From the NCBI RefSeq assembly GCF_029168945.1, contig NC_083602.1, positions 79,752,600 through 79,816,599 on the forward strand: a stretch of DNA of 64,000 bases, given 5' to 3'. The notes under the pieces are model-generated. The model was not told where the DNA came from. It made no database searches and worked only from the letters and a program-made list of their open reading frames with translations. Shown one piece after another: positions 10,523-24,910 of the stretch. Numbering within the stretch: the first letter of the stretch is position 1; the number at the start of each line of letters is the position of its first letter. The DNA is from Cannabis sativa. Its lineage: Eukaryota > Streptophyta > Magnoliopsida > Rosales > Cannabaceae. The position numbers were made by a program, and so were the translations under genes.

Positions 10523-12417
10523 TGTTGGAAATTATTTTACCAGGATCTTAGATCTACTCACAAGTATGTTTATTAACATCCTAAATAAGAACTTTCTAAA
10601 ACGATAAATTAAACACATATAAAGTTTAAGAAACCTTACATTGGGTGCAGCGGAATATAATGACTCCTTCCGTTCAGATATCTAGCCCTTGATTCCTTTC
10701 TGTAGTAGAACATTATCAATATCTGAACCTGGATCTCTTTCTCTGAAACTTTGATGCTGAATCTCCTTTGCTGATGATCTTTCTTCACGATCTTCCTCAC
10801 TATGATTGAGGTATCACTTGATGTGTGTGGGCACTACTCTTACACTAAGAATTTCAAAATTGAAGAGGGAAGGAGAAAGAGAAGGGTCGGCCAAAGATAG
10901 GGAGAGAGAAGGCTCAGGTTTTTCTGAATCAGAAGTGTGAAATTTAAGTGTAAATTTCCTGAAGCCTTCACTATCTATTTATAGCATTCCACTAGGGTTA
11001 GGTTTGAATTATTTGGCATTAAAATAATGAAAATATCAGATTAAATTGCCTACAAAAGTGGCTGGGCCATGCTTAGTGGATTTGGGCCTCACTTTTTGCA
11101 ATTTTGCAGTTTTATCTTTTCTGCATCTGATTTTCTTAAAAACGCCAATTTTCTAATTCAACCATTTAAATGCCAATTCTAACTATTTAATAACTATAAA
11201 TAATTATTAAATAATATTGTCATTTATCATATTTATTAATTGAACCATACAAAGTATCATAATTAACAAATATGCCCCTATAAACTCTTTCTTTACAATT
11301 TCGCCCTTACTTAGTGAAAAATTCACAAATAGACATAGTCTAATTTGAGAATTATAATTGATTAATCAAAACCAATTACATGAGTCTTACAAGCAATATT
11401 ATCTCAACTAGTGGGGGGACCATGGGTCTATATAACTGAGCTTCCAATAAGTAGATCAAGAATTTAGCACTAAAATTCACTAACTTATTAATTCTTCGTT
11501 GAATCCACGCATAGAACTTAGAATTGCACTCTCAGTATATAGAATGCTCTATATGTTCCACCATATAGACACATCATTAGTTATCCATTGTTATAATCCT
11601 AATGTTATCACTGATCCTCTATATGAATGATCTACACTGTAAAGGGATTAAATTACCGTTACACCCTACAATGTATTTATTCCTTAAAACACTTGACCCC
11701 GTATAAATGATATTTCAAATTTTATGTGAAATGAGTACTCCACCATTTATGTTCGTTTGGTCAAGCTCGAAGGAGATCATCCTTTGCTTACTATTCGCCA
11801 GATAGAAGCTATAGATTCCATGTTTATGATAGCGCTCCTACTCAATTGCACTACCGTGTTCCCAAAAAGTACGTATCACCCTGACCAAAAGGTAGGCTTA
11901 ACTAACAATTCAAGGAACACGAATAGCCTTTCAAGATTGAGCCTAATCATAACAGGATTAAGATCATTTGATCTAGGATCAACTAGGCGATATTGACTTG
12001 AATAGATTTTACGGTAAGTTTAATTAAATCTAAGTCAAAGTTCAATATCGGTCTCTTCCGATGCATACTCCATGCATCCAACCTGAGCTTTACTTTAACC
12101 AATGTTCTGGAAAGAACATAGTATTTCTCCAAATACAAGTAAACTCTTGTTGTAGATTATCATATCAGTAAAACCCTGTGTCTGATAAATCTAGGAAACT
12201 TTATTCACATAGTCATGTTTACTTTCCAATGTGTTGACGGCACAATAAACAGGATCAAGTATGTGAAAAGGGTTTCAGATGAATTTATACATTATGTACA
12301 TATAATCATGAAATAAATCATGTGAACCATGCAACATTAAATGTTATTTCTGATCTATATTAATAAGTAAATCTGATTATATTGAAATGAGTTTTATTTA
12401 GGGCATAAAACCCAACA
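10523..12417 (-). repeat. LARD-1 5' LTR
   Basis: This LTR is 1895 bp and nearly identical to 2161-4059. The minus-strand TATA box TATAAATA is the complement of 10976-10983, so transcription would start near 10945 and run left through the primer site into the leader. Confidence 0.93.
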
Positions 12418-12422
12418 CGAAT
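12418..12422. repeat. Target-site duplication of LARD-1, right copy (CGAAT)
   Basis: It matches 2156-2160 exactly. Confidence 0.95.
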
Positions 12423-15400
12423 ATCTTAATAATAATAAAGCTCATTCTTTAATATATATTTTCTTTATTATTCTAATAAATAAATTCTCATTAAATTCGA
12501 AATTAAGAATTGAAATTCAAAAATAAGAATTTAATATAATATTTATAAAATTATACTTAGATGGTGATTGAAATAAAATTAATTATTTCCATCTTAGTAA
12601 TAATCTTAAATATAAATATTAAGGAAATTAATTTAAGTTGAATTAAATTAAATTAATTAGCAACTTAAAAATTTCCTTTGAGAATATATTTATTGAGTTT
12701 GAAAATTTAAAGTATATAAAACAATATACAATTTTCGAAAATAATAATAAAAATTAGAAAAGAAATACTTCAAGCAAAAATATCACCTATCTAGATTTTC
12801 TTTTGACTAGTTAATTCAATTTCTAATAATATATATATATTAAATTCATTTATTTTAAATTAATCAATTAAATGAAAAAATCATTGATTGAAGTTGGCCC
12901 AAGAATTAATTAAAATAAATAATTAATTTACAACTCAATCTATTTTTCAAGATAAAAATTCAAAAATATAGCATAAATAAAATGTAATTTTCGAAAATTG
13001 ATTAAGAAAATAAAGAAAAATATATATATTGAAAATTATTTAAATTTAAGTTGAAAAATTAAATTTCAACCTAAAATAATTTTCTATTTAATTAAGTGTC
13101 ATGAAAAATCAATAAATATTTAAGTATCATGATGAAAATCAACTTAGATATTTAGATTCTTCAAGTTAATTAAATGTATTAAATTCAAGAAATAATAATT
13201 AAGTGTAGAGAAGGCTTAATTATTTATTTCTAGTTTAATACTAGGAAAAATATACTTAATAAAATTGTACCAAAATTAATTATTTAAATAATTAATTTCA
13301 CAAAGTATAATATTTTCCTATTTAAATATTAGAAATAATAAGTAGTCTATAAATTACTATATAGAAAATATCTTATTTGACTAAGTATCTTTTCAAAAAT
13401 TTGAAAAATATCCCATTTAAGTTATATAGAAAAAATCTAGAACTTAAATAATTTTAAATTTAGATTTAATTAAATATCAAAAATTAAGTTGTAACCACTT
13501 AATTTGAAGATATCTTTTTAAGTTAATATTCGAAAAGATATTAACCTAAAAAATATCTAAAATATTCCATTTTAAGTTAATATTCAAAAAGATATTAACT
13601 TAAAAAATATCTTAAGAATCTTTAATAACTAATGCCTAAGATTCCTCAACTTGATTTAAAATTTAAATCAAATATTCAAATTTAAGTTAGATAAGAAAAA
13701 TCAGTTGATACAACTAATTTATAACTTAAATAGGAATATTTAATTAAATAAGCTCCAGAAAGAATCTTAGTTAGTTAAAATTCTATATTTAATTAAATAG
13801 AAGAAAAATACAAATAGTTTGTCTAGAAATAATATCTAAACTAAAAGTGTTTTTGTTAAAATTAACTTTAAAATATTAAAATGAAAATAAATTTCATATA
13901 TTTTAAAAGTTAATTATGTTGCTAATTCAATTTTATTAGGTCAAACTAATATAATTAACCTAGTACAGTTATTCAAATCAGGCAAATGGGCCTTCACAAT
14001 TGGGGTAGTTCATGTGAGGGGGTGCTGGGTTCAGTATGTCGTACCCACTTCTATGGCTCCCAACTCTCACACAAGGCCCAAAAGAGAGGAATTTAACCTT
14101 AAAATAAATTACTGTTATTAATTGAATAGGTCCAATAACTAAATGGACCTAAATAAAATCTATCATGGTGTGACATTTTATTTAGCAACAACCTATATGT
14201 ATCTATATTAAAACAAAATAAACATATAGGCTCACACAGGCACACTTTGGATGGATCCTATCATGTTGCTAGGTCATACACAGATAAAAGAATATTGTAA
14301 AATTTACCTGTTACAAATTATTAACTTGACCAAGGGAGCCATCAGATCATTAGATCTGGCAAAAAGGTAACCATGGCTATTTGCAATCAAGTAATAATAG
14401 GTTTTGAAAACTTACATACAAGCTAAAACCACATACTCCTGCAACAAGGTTAGTTGGATAGTTGGAAGTAGGATTTATTTAATTTTAAATAAATAAATTT
14501 CAAAATTAATACTTAATTAAAAAAAAAATTAATTAAAAAATAATTTAATTTTCGAAAATAAATATAAAATAAAATAATATTTATTTTCGAATTTTTTTTA
14601 AAAAAAATTATTAATTTAAATTTCGAAATTATTTAAAAAAAAATTAAAATTAAACCTACAATTTTGAAAAATTAGTTTTCAACCAACCTAAATATCATTT
14701 CAAAATTTGCTAACTACTTTTAAAATTTAAATGTTATTTTATAAATAAAAATTAGAAAAGATAAATGAAATATCTTTTCAGATTTTAAATTTAATTTAAA
14801 TAAATAAAATGACAAAATTTAAAAGTTAGCAAAATATCTTACATCTATTTAAAATTACATGATTATAATTATCTTATTTTAAATTTAAATAAGGTCAAAA
14901 TATCTAAAAAAGATTTAATTTTTAAAAAAAATATATATATATATAAAATCTGACCTTAAATTTAAAAATAAGATAAGATATAATCAAATTTAAAAATAAG
15001 ATAGATTTTTAAGCAAGAAGATAGATACTAATTCTATTCAAATTCAAATTACACTAATATCTTGAATTAAATTTAAAAAATATTAAATTAATTCAAAATG
15101 ATAATTAGAATTAAATTAGGAATAGTAATAGTATATATACAAAACTATACAAAAAATCGGAAGTTAATTCCATGAAAAAGCATGAAAATTCGAAGAAAAA
15201 CGAAAAAATTGTGAGTTGTACGGACAGTTTTCGCGATCGCAGGAAAAATTTCAGCACAGCTCCGATTTTTTCGAATCTTCAAAAAATCATAACTAATTCA
15301 AATAAAATCGAAATTGAGTTTTGTAAAAGGCTAACTTGCTTAATTTTTTCCATACTATCCAATAAGAATAATTCCAGAAACAGAATCGTAATTATTTTTC

Positions 15401-15516
15401 ACGAAAATTTACAAACATCAATCAATCATCAAATAACACTCAATACAACATGATACCATCCAAAAACAAACAAACAATCGTTTTAAAGTACAAATTTCAT
15501 GTAAGTAAATCAATTA
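12423..15516 (-). mobile_element. Outer Copia-family element, AT-rich leader
   Basis: This is the segment between gag and the primer site of the outer element, homologous to 7240-10503 and 21895-24891 but more diverged. It is non-coding and very AT-rich, with conserved islands at 13980-14090 (stem block) and 14225-14410. A GCGATCGC palindrome lies about 290 nt from the primer site (15230-15240). An open stretch of 93 codons at 15172-15453 is low-complexity and unlikely to be a gene. Confidence 0.8.
13987..14080 (-). other. Conserved leader stem, outer-element copy
   Basis: This 94-nt block has the same outer stem (TGGGCC.../...GGCCCA). The inner stem has ATGTGAG in place of GTGTGAG on the plus strand, which turns one base pair of the sense RNA into a G-U wobble and so keeps the pairing. 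Confidence 0.65.
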
Positions 15517-15533
15517 CCATGGCTCTGATACCA
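15517..15533 (-). other. Primer binding site of the outer element (tRNA-iMet)
   Basis: The complement reads TGGTATCAGAGCCATGG, the standard plant initiator-tRNA-Met primer site, two nucleotides from the LTR start at 15536. Confidence 0.92.
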
Positions 15534-15535
15534 GT

Positions 15536-16799
15536 TGTTGGAATATATTTTACCAGGATCTTAGATCTACTCACAAGTATGTTGTCTAAACACCCTAAAT
15601 ATGAACTTTCTAAAACGATAAATTAAACACATATAAAGTTAAGAAAACCTTACATTGATGCAGCGGAATTAATGTCTCCTTCCACTCAGATCTCTAACCC
15701 TTGAATCCTTTCTGTAGCAGAGTATAATCAAGATCTGAGCCCGAATGTCCTTCTTCTTCAAGTTTGATCCTTCACAGTCTTCCAATCTATGATTGAGTTA
15801 CTACTCGCTGTGTGTGGGCACTTACTCTTTCACTAGGGTCACGAAATTGATGAAGGGAAAAGAGAGGGATGATTTCGGCCAGGTATAGAAAGTGGGGAAG
15901 GCTCAATTTTTCTGAAGAGAGAAATTTCTGTCAGAAAGGCTTATTGAAAACTTGTGAAAAGCATCTTTTGTGACTGAGCCATCACTTTCTATTTATAGGC
16001 AACTACTAGGTTTAGGTTAGGAATTATTTGGCATTAAAATAATGAAAATATTAATTTGAAAAACCTATTTAAGTGGCCGGCCATGGTGTGTTAGTGGGCC
16101 TCACTTGATTTTGCAGTTTTATCAAATTTTATCTCTATTTTCTCAAAAACGCCAATTTTCCAATTCTAACCTTTTAAATGTCAACACTAATTATTTAATA
16201 ACTAAAATAGATTATTAAATAATATTGTCATTTAATTTAATTATTAATTAGACATATAAAGTCCATTAATAAATAAATAAACCTAGAAACTCTTTTCTTT
16301 ACAATTTCACCCATGCTTAGTGAAAATTCATAAAATTAGACATAGTCTAACTTTAGAATTATAATTGATCAATCACGAATCAATTAATGAGTCTTACAAG
16401 CAGAATGTTCTCAACTAGAATGGGGACCATGGATCTATATGCTGAGCTTCCAATAAGTGAACCAAATTTACCAAGTAAATTCCTACTTATTAATTCTTCG
16501 TTGAATCCACTCTTAGAACTTAGAATTGCACTCTCAGACTTATATAGAGCATATTGTATGTTCCACGATATCAATATACTATCTCATTTAACCATTGTTA
16601 TAATCTTATTGTGATTTAAAGATCCTCTATATAGATGATCTACATCGAGATGGGATTTCTTTACCGTTCTCACCCCTCAATGTATTTTGCCCCTTAAAAC
16701 ACTTAGCTACCTGTAAATGGTGTTTAGTGATCTAATAATTAGTCAGTTAAACAAGAGCTCATCCATTTACTTCTATTTGCTAAGCTCGAAGGGAATCAT
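15536..16799 (-). repeat. Outer element 5' LTR, left fragment
   Basis: It begins TGTTGGAATATATTTTACC and is clearly homologous to the LARD LTRs but diverged throughout. It is interrupted at 16799 by LARD-2 and resumes at 26815. Together the two parts are about 1920 bp, the expected LTR length. The TATA box region is CTATTTATAGG near 15990-16003 (minus-strand CCTATAAATAG). Confidence 0.88.
16795..16799. repeat. Target-site duplication of LARD-2, left copy (ATCAT)
   Basis: ATCAT precedes TGTTGG at 16800 and recurs at 26810-26814 after the final CA. Confidence 0.93.
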
Positions 16800-18699
16800 T
16801 GTTGGAATTTATTTTACCAGGATCTTAGATCTACTCACAAGTATGTTTATTAACATCCTAAATAAGAACTTTCTAAAACGATGAAATAAACACATATAAA
16901 GTTTAGGAAACCTTACATTGGGTGCAGCGGAATAATATGACTCCTTCCGTTCAGATATCTAGCCCTTGATTCCTTTCTGTAGCAGAGCATTATCAATATC
17001 TGAACCTGGATCTCTTTCTCTGAATCTTTGATGCTGAAACTCCTTTGCTGATGATCTTTCTTCACGATCTTCCTCACTATGATTGAGGTATCACTTGCTG
17101 TGTGTGGGCACTACTCAAATCACTAAGGATTTCGAAATCTCAAGAGGGAAGAAAAAGAAGAAGTGGCAGCTAAAGATAGGGAGAGAGAAAGGCTCAGGTT
17201 TTTCTCTGAAGGAAAAATAGAAAATTTTAGTGTAATTTTCCTGAAGCCTTCACTATCTATTTATAGCATTCCACTAGGGTTAGGTTTGAATTATTTGGCA
17301 TTAAAATAATGAAAAAATCAGTTTAAATTTCCTACAAAAGTGGCAGGCCATACACTTAGTGGATTGGGCCTTGCTTTTTGCAATTTTGCAATTTTAACAC
17401 CTTTTGTATCTGATTTTCTCAAAAATGCCAATTTCCTAATTCAACCATTTAAATGCCAATTCTAACTATTTAATAACTATAAATAATTATTAAATAATAT
17501 TGTCATTTATCATATTTATTAATTGAACCATACAAAGTATCATAATTAACAAATATGCCCCTATAAACTCTTTCTTTACAATTTTGCCCTTACTTAGTGA
17601 AAAATTCACAAATAGACATAGTCTAATTTGAGAATTATAATTGATTAATCAAAACCAATTACATGAGTCTTACAAGCAATATTATCTCAACTAGTGGGGG
17701 GACCATGGGTCTATATAAGTAGGAGCTTCCAATAAGTAGATCAAGAATTTAACACTAAAATTCACTAACTTATTAATTCTTCGTTGAATCCACGCATAGA
17801 ACTTAGAATTGCACTCTCAGTATATAGAATGCTCTATATGTTCCACCATATAGACACATCATTAGTTATCCATTGTTATAATCCTAATTTGATCAATGAT
17901 CCTCTATATGAATGATCTACAGTGTAAAGGGATTAAATTACCGTTACACCCTACAATGTATTTATTCCTTAAAACACTTGACTCCGTATAAATGATATTT
18001 CAGCTTATGTGAAATGAGTACTCCACCATTTATGTTCGTTTGGTCAAGCTCGAAGGAGATCATCCTTTGCTTACTATTCGCCAGATAGAAGCTATAGATT
18101 CCATGTTTATGATAGCGCTCCCACTCAATTGAACTACCGTGTTCCCAAAATGTACGTATCACCCTGACCTAAAAGTAGGCTTAACTAACAAATCAAAGAA
18201 CACGAATAGCCTTTCAAGATTGAGCCTAATCATAACAGGATTAAGATCATTTGATCTAGGATCAACTAGGCGATATTGACTTGAATAGATATTACGGTAA
18301 GTTTAATAAATCTAAGTCAAAGTTCAATATCGGTCCCTTCCGATGCATACTCCATGCATCCAACCTGAGCTTTACTTTAACCAATGTTCTGGAAAGAACA
18401 TAGTATTTCTCCAAATACAAGTAAACTCTTGTTGTAGATTATCATATCAGTAAAACCCTGTGTCTGATAAATCTAGGAAACTTTATTCACATAGTCATGT
18501 TTACTTTCCAATGTGTTGACGGCACAATAAACAGGATCAAGTATGTGAAAAGGGTTTCAGATGAATTTATACATTATGTACATATAATCATGAAATAAAT
18601 CATGTGAACCATGCAACATTAAATGTTATTTCTGATCTATATTAATAAGTAAATCTGATTATATTGAAATGAGTTTTATTTAGGGCATAAAACCCAACA
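16800..18699 (-). repeat. LARD-2 3' LTR
   Basis: This LTR is 1900 bp, TGTTGGAATTTATTTT to AAAACCCAACA. It differs from its partner, for example at 17718-17724 (AAGTAGGAGC against AACCGAGC, where the family form is AACTGAGC). Confidence 0.93.
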
Positions 18700-18718
18700 A
18701 ACTCCCACTTGCACTAAT
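18700..18718 (-). other. Polypurine tract of LARD-2
   Basis: It is identical to 4060-4078 and directly adjoins the 3' LTR. Confidence 0.85.
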
Positions 18719-21536
18719 ATAAAACAAAAAGTGCGTTTCAAATAATCTCAACACCTTGATATACAAATCAAGTGTAGTAGTAGTAAACTCCTCATAATAG
18801 GATCTGAAAGGTTGAATTAACCACAACCTTTTCTCCACCATTACTCTTCCTTTAATCACAAAATCATTGATAATGTGAAATTCCTCTCTATATGTCTACT
18901 CTCTTGGGATACTGGATTCTATACCTTTGGCAACTACTTTTGGTTAATCAGGAAATTAACACTAGTAGTTTAAGGCAATTTGGAATGGTGCCAAAGATGT
19001 ATAGAACTTTCCTTAGACTGAATAAGTAACTTTCACTGCAGACTTTAACATTCGGTCTCTCTCGGTAGACTTAGAGAATTCAGATAGGTTTTTACACTTC
19101 TCCAAAATCACTATTCCACCCCCAGAGTAACCACCATCTTATCAGAAAGATTTACTAGCACATAGGCAAATTTCGAAATCTGATATGGTGTAGTCTAAGA
19201 GTTTTAAACACACCCTTATAGACTAACATATAGTTCCTCTTCTTAATCTTAAAATTTACTTGATTGTCTTCCAATGTTCTTCTCCTGGATTAATCTGATA
19301 CCTACTCATTACTCCCACTCAACAGCAGATGTCTGGTCTAAGGCATACAAAAGCATATCTAAGACCTCTCACTGTTGATATAAGAAATTCTTTCATGGCT
19401 TTATCTTTTCTGGAATAGTCAAGACTTTTCCTTAGATAAATAAAATCTATACCTAAGAAGTTGTGAAGCTTCTATAGATTGCCATTAGAAAGAAAATGCT
19501 TCAGCATCTTACTAAAGTAAGTTGCTTGCATTAGAGTAAGTAATTACCTGGTAAAAAATAAGCCATAGGTTTAGATAAACTCAAACCTATAATGCTAGGA
19601 ACAGGAAGTTTTGTTAAGTCTATTGAATGGACTTATAAACAAAAATTTCCTTTTATGTCCTTGTAATAGAAAACTTTAGGTTATTCCATGTGAATGGATT
19701 AAACCATAGTTTTATTGGCTTTCTTCTTAGTTTCTTATCTTGACAATCCATTACTTGTTTAAACTCACAATGGATTTTAATCACTTGTGTCTCCCAAGTC
19801 ATAAGAAGGTGAGTTCCTAGAAACTCTCCCACTACGACAAGGTACTGTGAATTATGTCGAAGAAAACTAAATGGTATTGATCTCTTCGGTTGTGACAAGA
19901 CAACAGAGGCAGTAGGATCATCATATGTTATATAAGATGATAGAACACTTTTGGAATCAAGAATAAATATCTCCTTTATTTGCTACTTGTTTTTCAGACT
20001 TAGTCATTTTCTTAGAAAAGTAGTATTTGTTTGAACAAACACTTTCTTATCTATTGACAATGGGATGGTCCACCCCTAATCATTTAGAATAGCTAACAAA
20101 CCATGGTTAATTGTTCTAGCTTTTCTTAAGATTTTGATTAGGTCATCCATGAATCTGGTAATGATTTACGTTAAGTATACAACCATTACATCATTCTGAA
20201 ATTGTATTACCATAGAAGGAATTAGGCAACGACTAGTAACTAATCATCAATATGCAACTCGAAATTTCTGGGGAGGTAAGTTTGGATATAATTCAAAAAT
20301 CAATTTAATGATCTTTGAACTGCATATCTACTAACTATTTCTCCACCCCTATCAGTTCGCAAGATCTTTAACCACATACCTTAATGGTGTTTAACCATTG
20401 CTAGAAATTAATGAAATTTTTCAAACATTTCAAATTTCTTTGCATAAGGTATAATCTAGAGTTATCGTTTTAAGAATAAAACGAAAAACTCATATCCACC
20501 CCTGAATGTACATCCATCTGCGAATGAGATGAACTACTTTCAGTGGATATAGGCATATTAACTCTTTGCAGAGATTGATCTTGTCAAATCCATTATGAAC
20601 AAGATACAAATGCCATAGATTAAAAAAATGTGGTAGTGTCTATTGATGACATAGGTTTAGTTACATCAAAGAGTTCTTAGAATACTGCAAGTGGATCCTG
20701 GTCACAGAATACCTAACTCATATTCCATACAGTTTTAATCCATTAATAGAAGATGGATATAAACACTTGAGAAAGTGTAACTGTATTGTATTCTGGAATT
20801 AGAAATATAAGAAAATTTCTATTTGGAATCTAAAATTAAAGTCAAAGACTTAAATTTATACCAAATATAATGAGTAATTCTATCTTGGACCAGCACTACT
20901 AATATAACTCTAAGTCTGATTTGCCCATACAAGTAGGAGATTTCTAAGATTGAGGATTTATATCAATTGGGAATAGAATTTCGGGATTATAATCATAAGC
21001 GTCATTTAATTTCTTAAGAGAAAATATAGAATGACATGAAATGATTTATAGATCATTCATCCAATGATATGTTTTTAAAGCTAATTCGAAATGAATAAGC
21101 TAAGAGGAATTAGGATAATTTCGTTTAAAATAAGAATCCAACGATGCTTCGATTAGCGAAAATCAAAGTAATCTTATTTATACAATCTTCTTGTTTCATA
21201 TCGTAAAAATACTAGTCTAAGGTGTCATCAATTGATGAACAGCTAGATGTCGCATATACAATATTTATCTTTCGAGATCTAACACTATTATGTATGTCTA
21301 ATGGTGAAAATCCACTAGGGATTTATCTCATTAGATAAACAAGCCAAGTTAGACCAACAATGAAGATTCGAAATTAAACTACAACTTAATAACAGAAAAT
21401 AACATGGTTCAATATAAATTCATACACAATTCAGAAATTATAAGCATATAGCAGGTAGGAATGACAAGTGAAAATACTAAAACTTACAATCCTATATAAT
21501 TTCCAAGGTTTTCAACAAACTAATACAGTGTCCCGG

Positions 21537-21745
21537 TAGGCGAGAGTCAAAGCATCATTTATTGAATAAAGTTGTCAGCTCATCTAAAATAGAAACCATT
21601 CTAGCAACCTTTTATTCGATCAAAATAAGAATCCAACGTTGTCCCGGTAGGCGAGAGTCAAGGTTATTCTCATTTTATGAGCTTCTACCATTGTTTCATG
21701 TTTCATAAGTTTATCTCTAAGTAGTCACCGTAGGGGAGAGTCTAA
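21537..21745 (-). repeat. Three-copy motif in the pre-gag leader of LARD-2
   Basis: TAGGCGAGAGTCAA lies at 21537-21550 and 21648-21661, and TAGGGGAGAGTCTAA at 21731-21745. The order and spacing are as in LARD-1. Confidence 0.75.
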
Positions 21746-23587
21746 TAGAGACGAAAACTTACAAAACACTTATCAAATGAAATCTTACGGTGTTAAATGC
21801 GTTCAACGAATAACCATCCATAGGGGGACGAAGTCTAGCGTCTCGAGGTTATATTGAAAACATTTAACTTTTGTAAGACCAACAATGGAGATCGAATTTC
21901 TTAATAATAATCAAGCTCATTATTTAAAGTGAGTTGTATTTTCTTTGATTCTCTTTATTTATTCTATTTATTTTAAATATATATTTATTTAATTAAAATT
22001 TCCAATTTAGAATGAAAAATTCCAAATATAAATTTTAATTTAATATTTATAAATTTTACTTAGATGGATATGAAAATAACATGAATTATTTCCATCTTAG
22101 TAATAATTTCCAATAAATATTTAGAAAAATATTCAATTTAAGTTGTTAGAAAATTAATTTAAATTAATTTACAACTCAAATATAATTTTCTATAAATATA
22201 TATTGCATTTCGAAAAATTAAAGTATATAAGAATACAATTTTCGAAAAATGCATATTAAAATAAAAAATAAATCCTGGAAAAATTATTCTAATTTAATGT
22301 TGGCCCAAAATTAATTAATAAAATTAATTTACAACAAAAAATATAATTTTCCTATTTAATTAAATATATAAGAAAAATTTCAAATATTTAAGTATGATGA
22401 TGAAAATCAACTTAAATATTAATTTTCTATTTAATTAAATACACTAGAAAAATACTTCAAGCAAAAATATCATCTATCTAGATTTTCTTTTGACTAATTA
22501 ATTCAATTTCTAATAATATACTTTAATTCAATTTATTTTAAATTAATCAATAAATGAAAAAATCATTGATTTAAGTTGATCCAAGAATTAATTAAAATAA
22601 ATAATTAATTTACAACTTAATCTATTTTTCAAATAAAATTCGAAATTCCAGCATTTAAGAAATGCAATTTCGAAAATTGATTAATAAAATAAAGAAAAAA
22701 TATATTTTGAAAATTATTTAAATTTAGTTGAAAAATTAAAATTTCAACTAAAAATAATTTTCTATTTAATTAAATGTCATGAAAAAGAAATATTTAAGTA
22801 GGATGATTAAATCAACTTAGATATTTTATTTTCAAATTAATTAAATGTATTAAATTCAAGAAATAAATAATTAAGTGTAGAGAAGGCTTAATTATTAATC
22901 TCTAGTTTAATACTAGGAAAAATATACTTAAAATAAATTGTACCAAAATTAATTATATAAATAATTAATTTCACAATTTATAATATTTTCCTATTTAATA
23001 TTAGAAATAATAAGTAGTCTAGAAATAACTATCTAGAAAATATCTTATTTGACTAAGTATCTTTTCCACAAAATTTGAAAAAATATCTAATTTAAGTCGT
23101 ATTAGAAAAAAATCTAGAACCTAAATATTTTTCAAATTTAAATTTAATTAAATATCAAAAATTAAGTTGTAACCACTTAATTTGAAAATATTCCATTTTA
23201 AGTTAATATTCGAAAAGATATTAACTTAAAAAATATCTAAAGAATCTTAATAACCAATGCCTAAAATTCCTCAACTTAATTTTGAAATTTGAAATTCAAA
23301 AGATATTCAGATTTAAGTTGGTTAGTTGAAGATAACTAAATATCAACTTAAATAGGAATATTTAATGAAAAATTTAAATTAAGTTCCAGAAAGAATCTAG
23401 ATGGTTATAATTCTATATTTAATTAAATACAAGAAAATACATATAGTTTAGCTTAGAATATAAAATTCCTTAAACTATAATTTTCTTAAATTAATTTCAA
23501 AATAAATGAAATTAATTATGTTGCTAATCAATTTTATTAGGTTAAACTAGTTTAATTAACCTAGTACAGTCATTCAAATCGAGCAAA

Positions 23588-23680
23588 TGGGCCTTCACAA
23601 TTGGGGTGGTTTGTGTGAGGGGTGCTGGGTTCAGTATGTCGTACCCACTTCTATGGCTCCCAACTCTCACACAAGGCCCA
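23588..23680 (-). other. Conserved leader stem, LARD-2 copy
   Basis: This 93-nt copy keeps both stems and is one G shorter in the GGGGG loop side. Confidence 0.65.
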
Positions 23681-24484
23681 AAAGAGAGGAATTTAACCTT
23701 AATAAGAACAACTGTTATTAATTGAATAAGCCCAAAACTAAATGGGCCTAAATAAAATCTATCAATGACTATGACATTTTATTTAGCAACATTAACCTAT
23801 ATGCATCTATAATAAAATTAAACACATAGGCTCACACAGGCACACTTTGGATGGGTCCTATCATGTTGCTAGGTCATACACAGATGAAAGAAGATTGTAA
23901 ATATACCTGTTACAAATTATTATCTTGACCAAGGGAGCCATCAGATCATTAGATCTGGCAAAAAGTAACCATGGCTATTTGCAATCAAGTAATAATAGGT
24001 TTTAAAAAACTTACACATAAGCTAAAACACATACTCCTGCAACAAGGTTAGCTGGATAGTTGGATGTAGGATTTATTTAATTTTAAATAAATATTTAATT
24101 TCGAAAATAATTAATTAAATAAATAAAAAAAATAAAAAAATTTCGAAAATTTTTAAAAATTTAAAAAAAATTCGAAATTTAAAAAAAATTTAAAATTAAA
24201 CCTACAATTTTTGAAAAATTAGGTTTCAACCAACCTAAATATCATTTCAAAAATTTGCTAACTACTTTTAAATTTTAAATGTTATTTTATAAATAAAAAT
24301 TAAATAAAAAATTAGAAAAGATAAATAAATATCTTTTTCAAATTTTTAAATGTAATTTAAATAAATAAAATAACAAAATTTAAAAAATTAGCAAAATATC
24401 TTATATCTATTTAAAATTACATGATTATAAATATCTTATTTTAAATTTAAATATGGTCAAAATATCTAAAAAGATTTAATTAAA

Positions 24485-24570
24485 AAATCTTAAAAGATAA
24501 GATATTTTTAAAATATCTTAAAAGATATTATAAATATCTTTAAAAGATATTATAAATATCTTAAAATATC
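24485..24570. repeat. Tandem palindrome ATATCTTAAAAGATAT, LARD-2
   Basis: About four units are present; this is the counterpart of 9840-9950. Confidence 0.65.
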
Positions 24571-24891
24571 TGACCTTAAATTATAAATATCTGTACGGAA
24601 AGTTCTGCGATCGCAGGAAACTATCAGCACAGCCCCGATTTTGTCAAATCTTCAAAAAATCATAACTAATTCAAATAAAATCCAAATTGAGTTCTGTAAA
24701 AGGCTAACTTGCTTAATTTTTTTCATACTATCCAATAAAAATAATGCCAGAACCGAAATAACAATTATTTTTCACGAAAATTTCAGAATCATCAATCAAT
24801 CATCAAATAACACTCAATACAACATGATACCATCCAAAGAACATACAAACAATCGTTTTAAAGTCCAAATTACATGTAAGTAAATCAATTA

Positions 24892-24908
24892 CCATGGCTC
24901 TGAGGCCA
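24892..24908 (-). other. Primer binding site of LARD-2, same variant as LARD-1
   Basis: The complement reads TGGCCTCAGAGCCATGG, identical to 10504-10520. Confidence 0.85.
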
Positions 24909-24910
24909 GT

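Larger units (their letters stand above)
2161..12417 (-). mobile_element. LARD-1: non-coding Copia-family LTR element, complete
   Basis: This element of 10257 bp is bounded by two 1.9-kb LTRs (2161-4059 and 10523-12417) with TG/CA ends and a CGAAT duplication. The minus orientation is set by the tRNA-Met-like primer site next to the right LTR, the polypurine tract next to the left LTR, and TATA boxes on the minus strand. The internal 6463 bp contain no reading frame with recognisable gag or pol; the longest open stretch, at 5000-5302, is about 100 codons and shows no known motif. It therefore fits the LARD class (large retrotransposon derivative), which needs proteins in trans. It is inserted in the leader of the outer family member. 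The two LTRs are very similar, so insertion is recent. Confidence 0.92.
18719..24891 (-). mobile_element. LARD-2 internal region, non-coding
   Basis: This region is collinear with 4079-10503. The open stretch at 19653-19898 is the counterpart of 5000-5302 in LARD-1, but the copies differ by frame-neutral and non-neutral changes without sign of selection, so it is not called as a gene. Compared with LARD-1 about 250 bp are missing between the palindrome array and the primer site (near 24585). Confidence 0.8.
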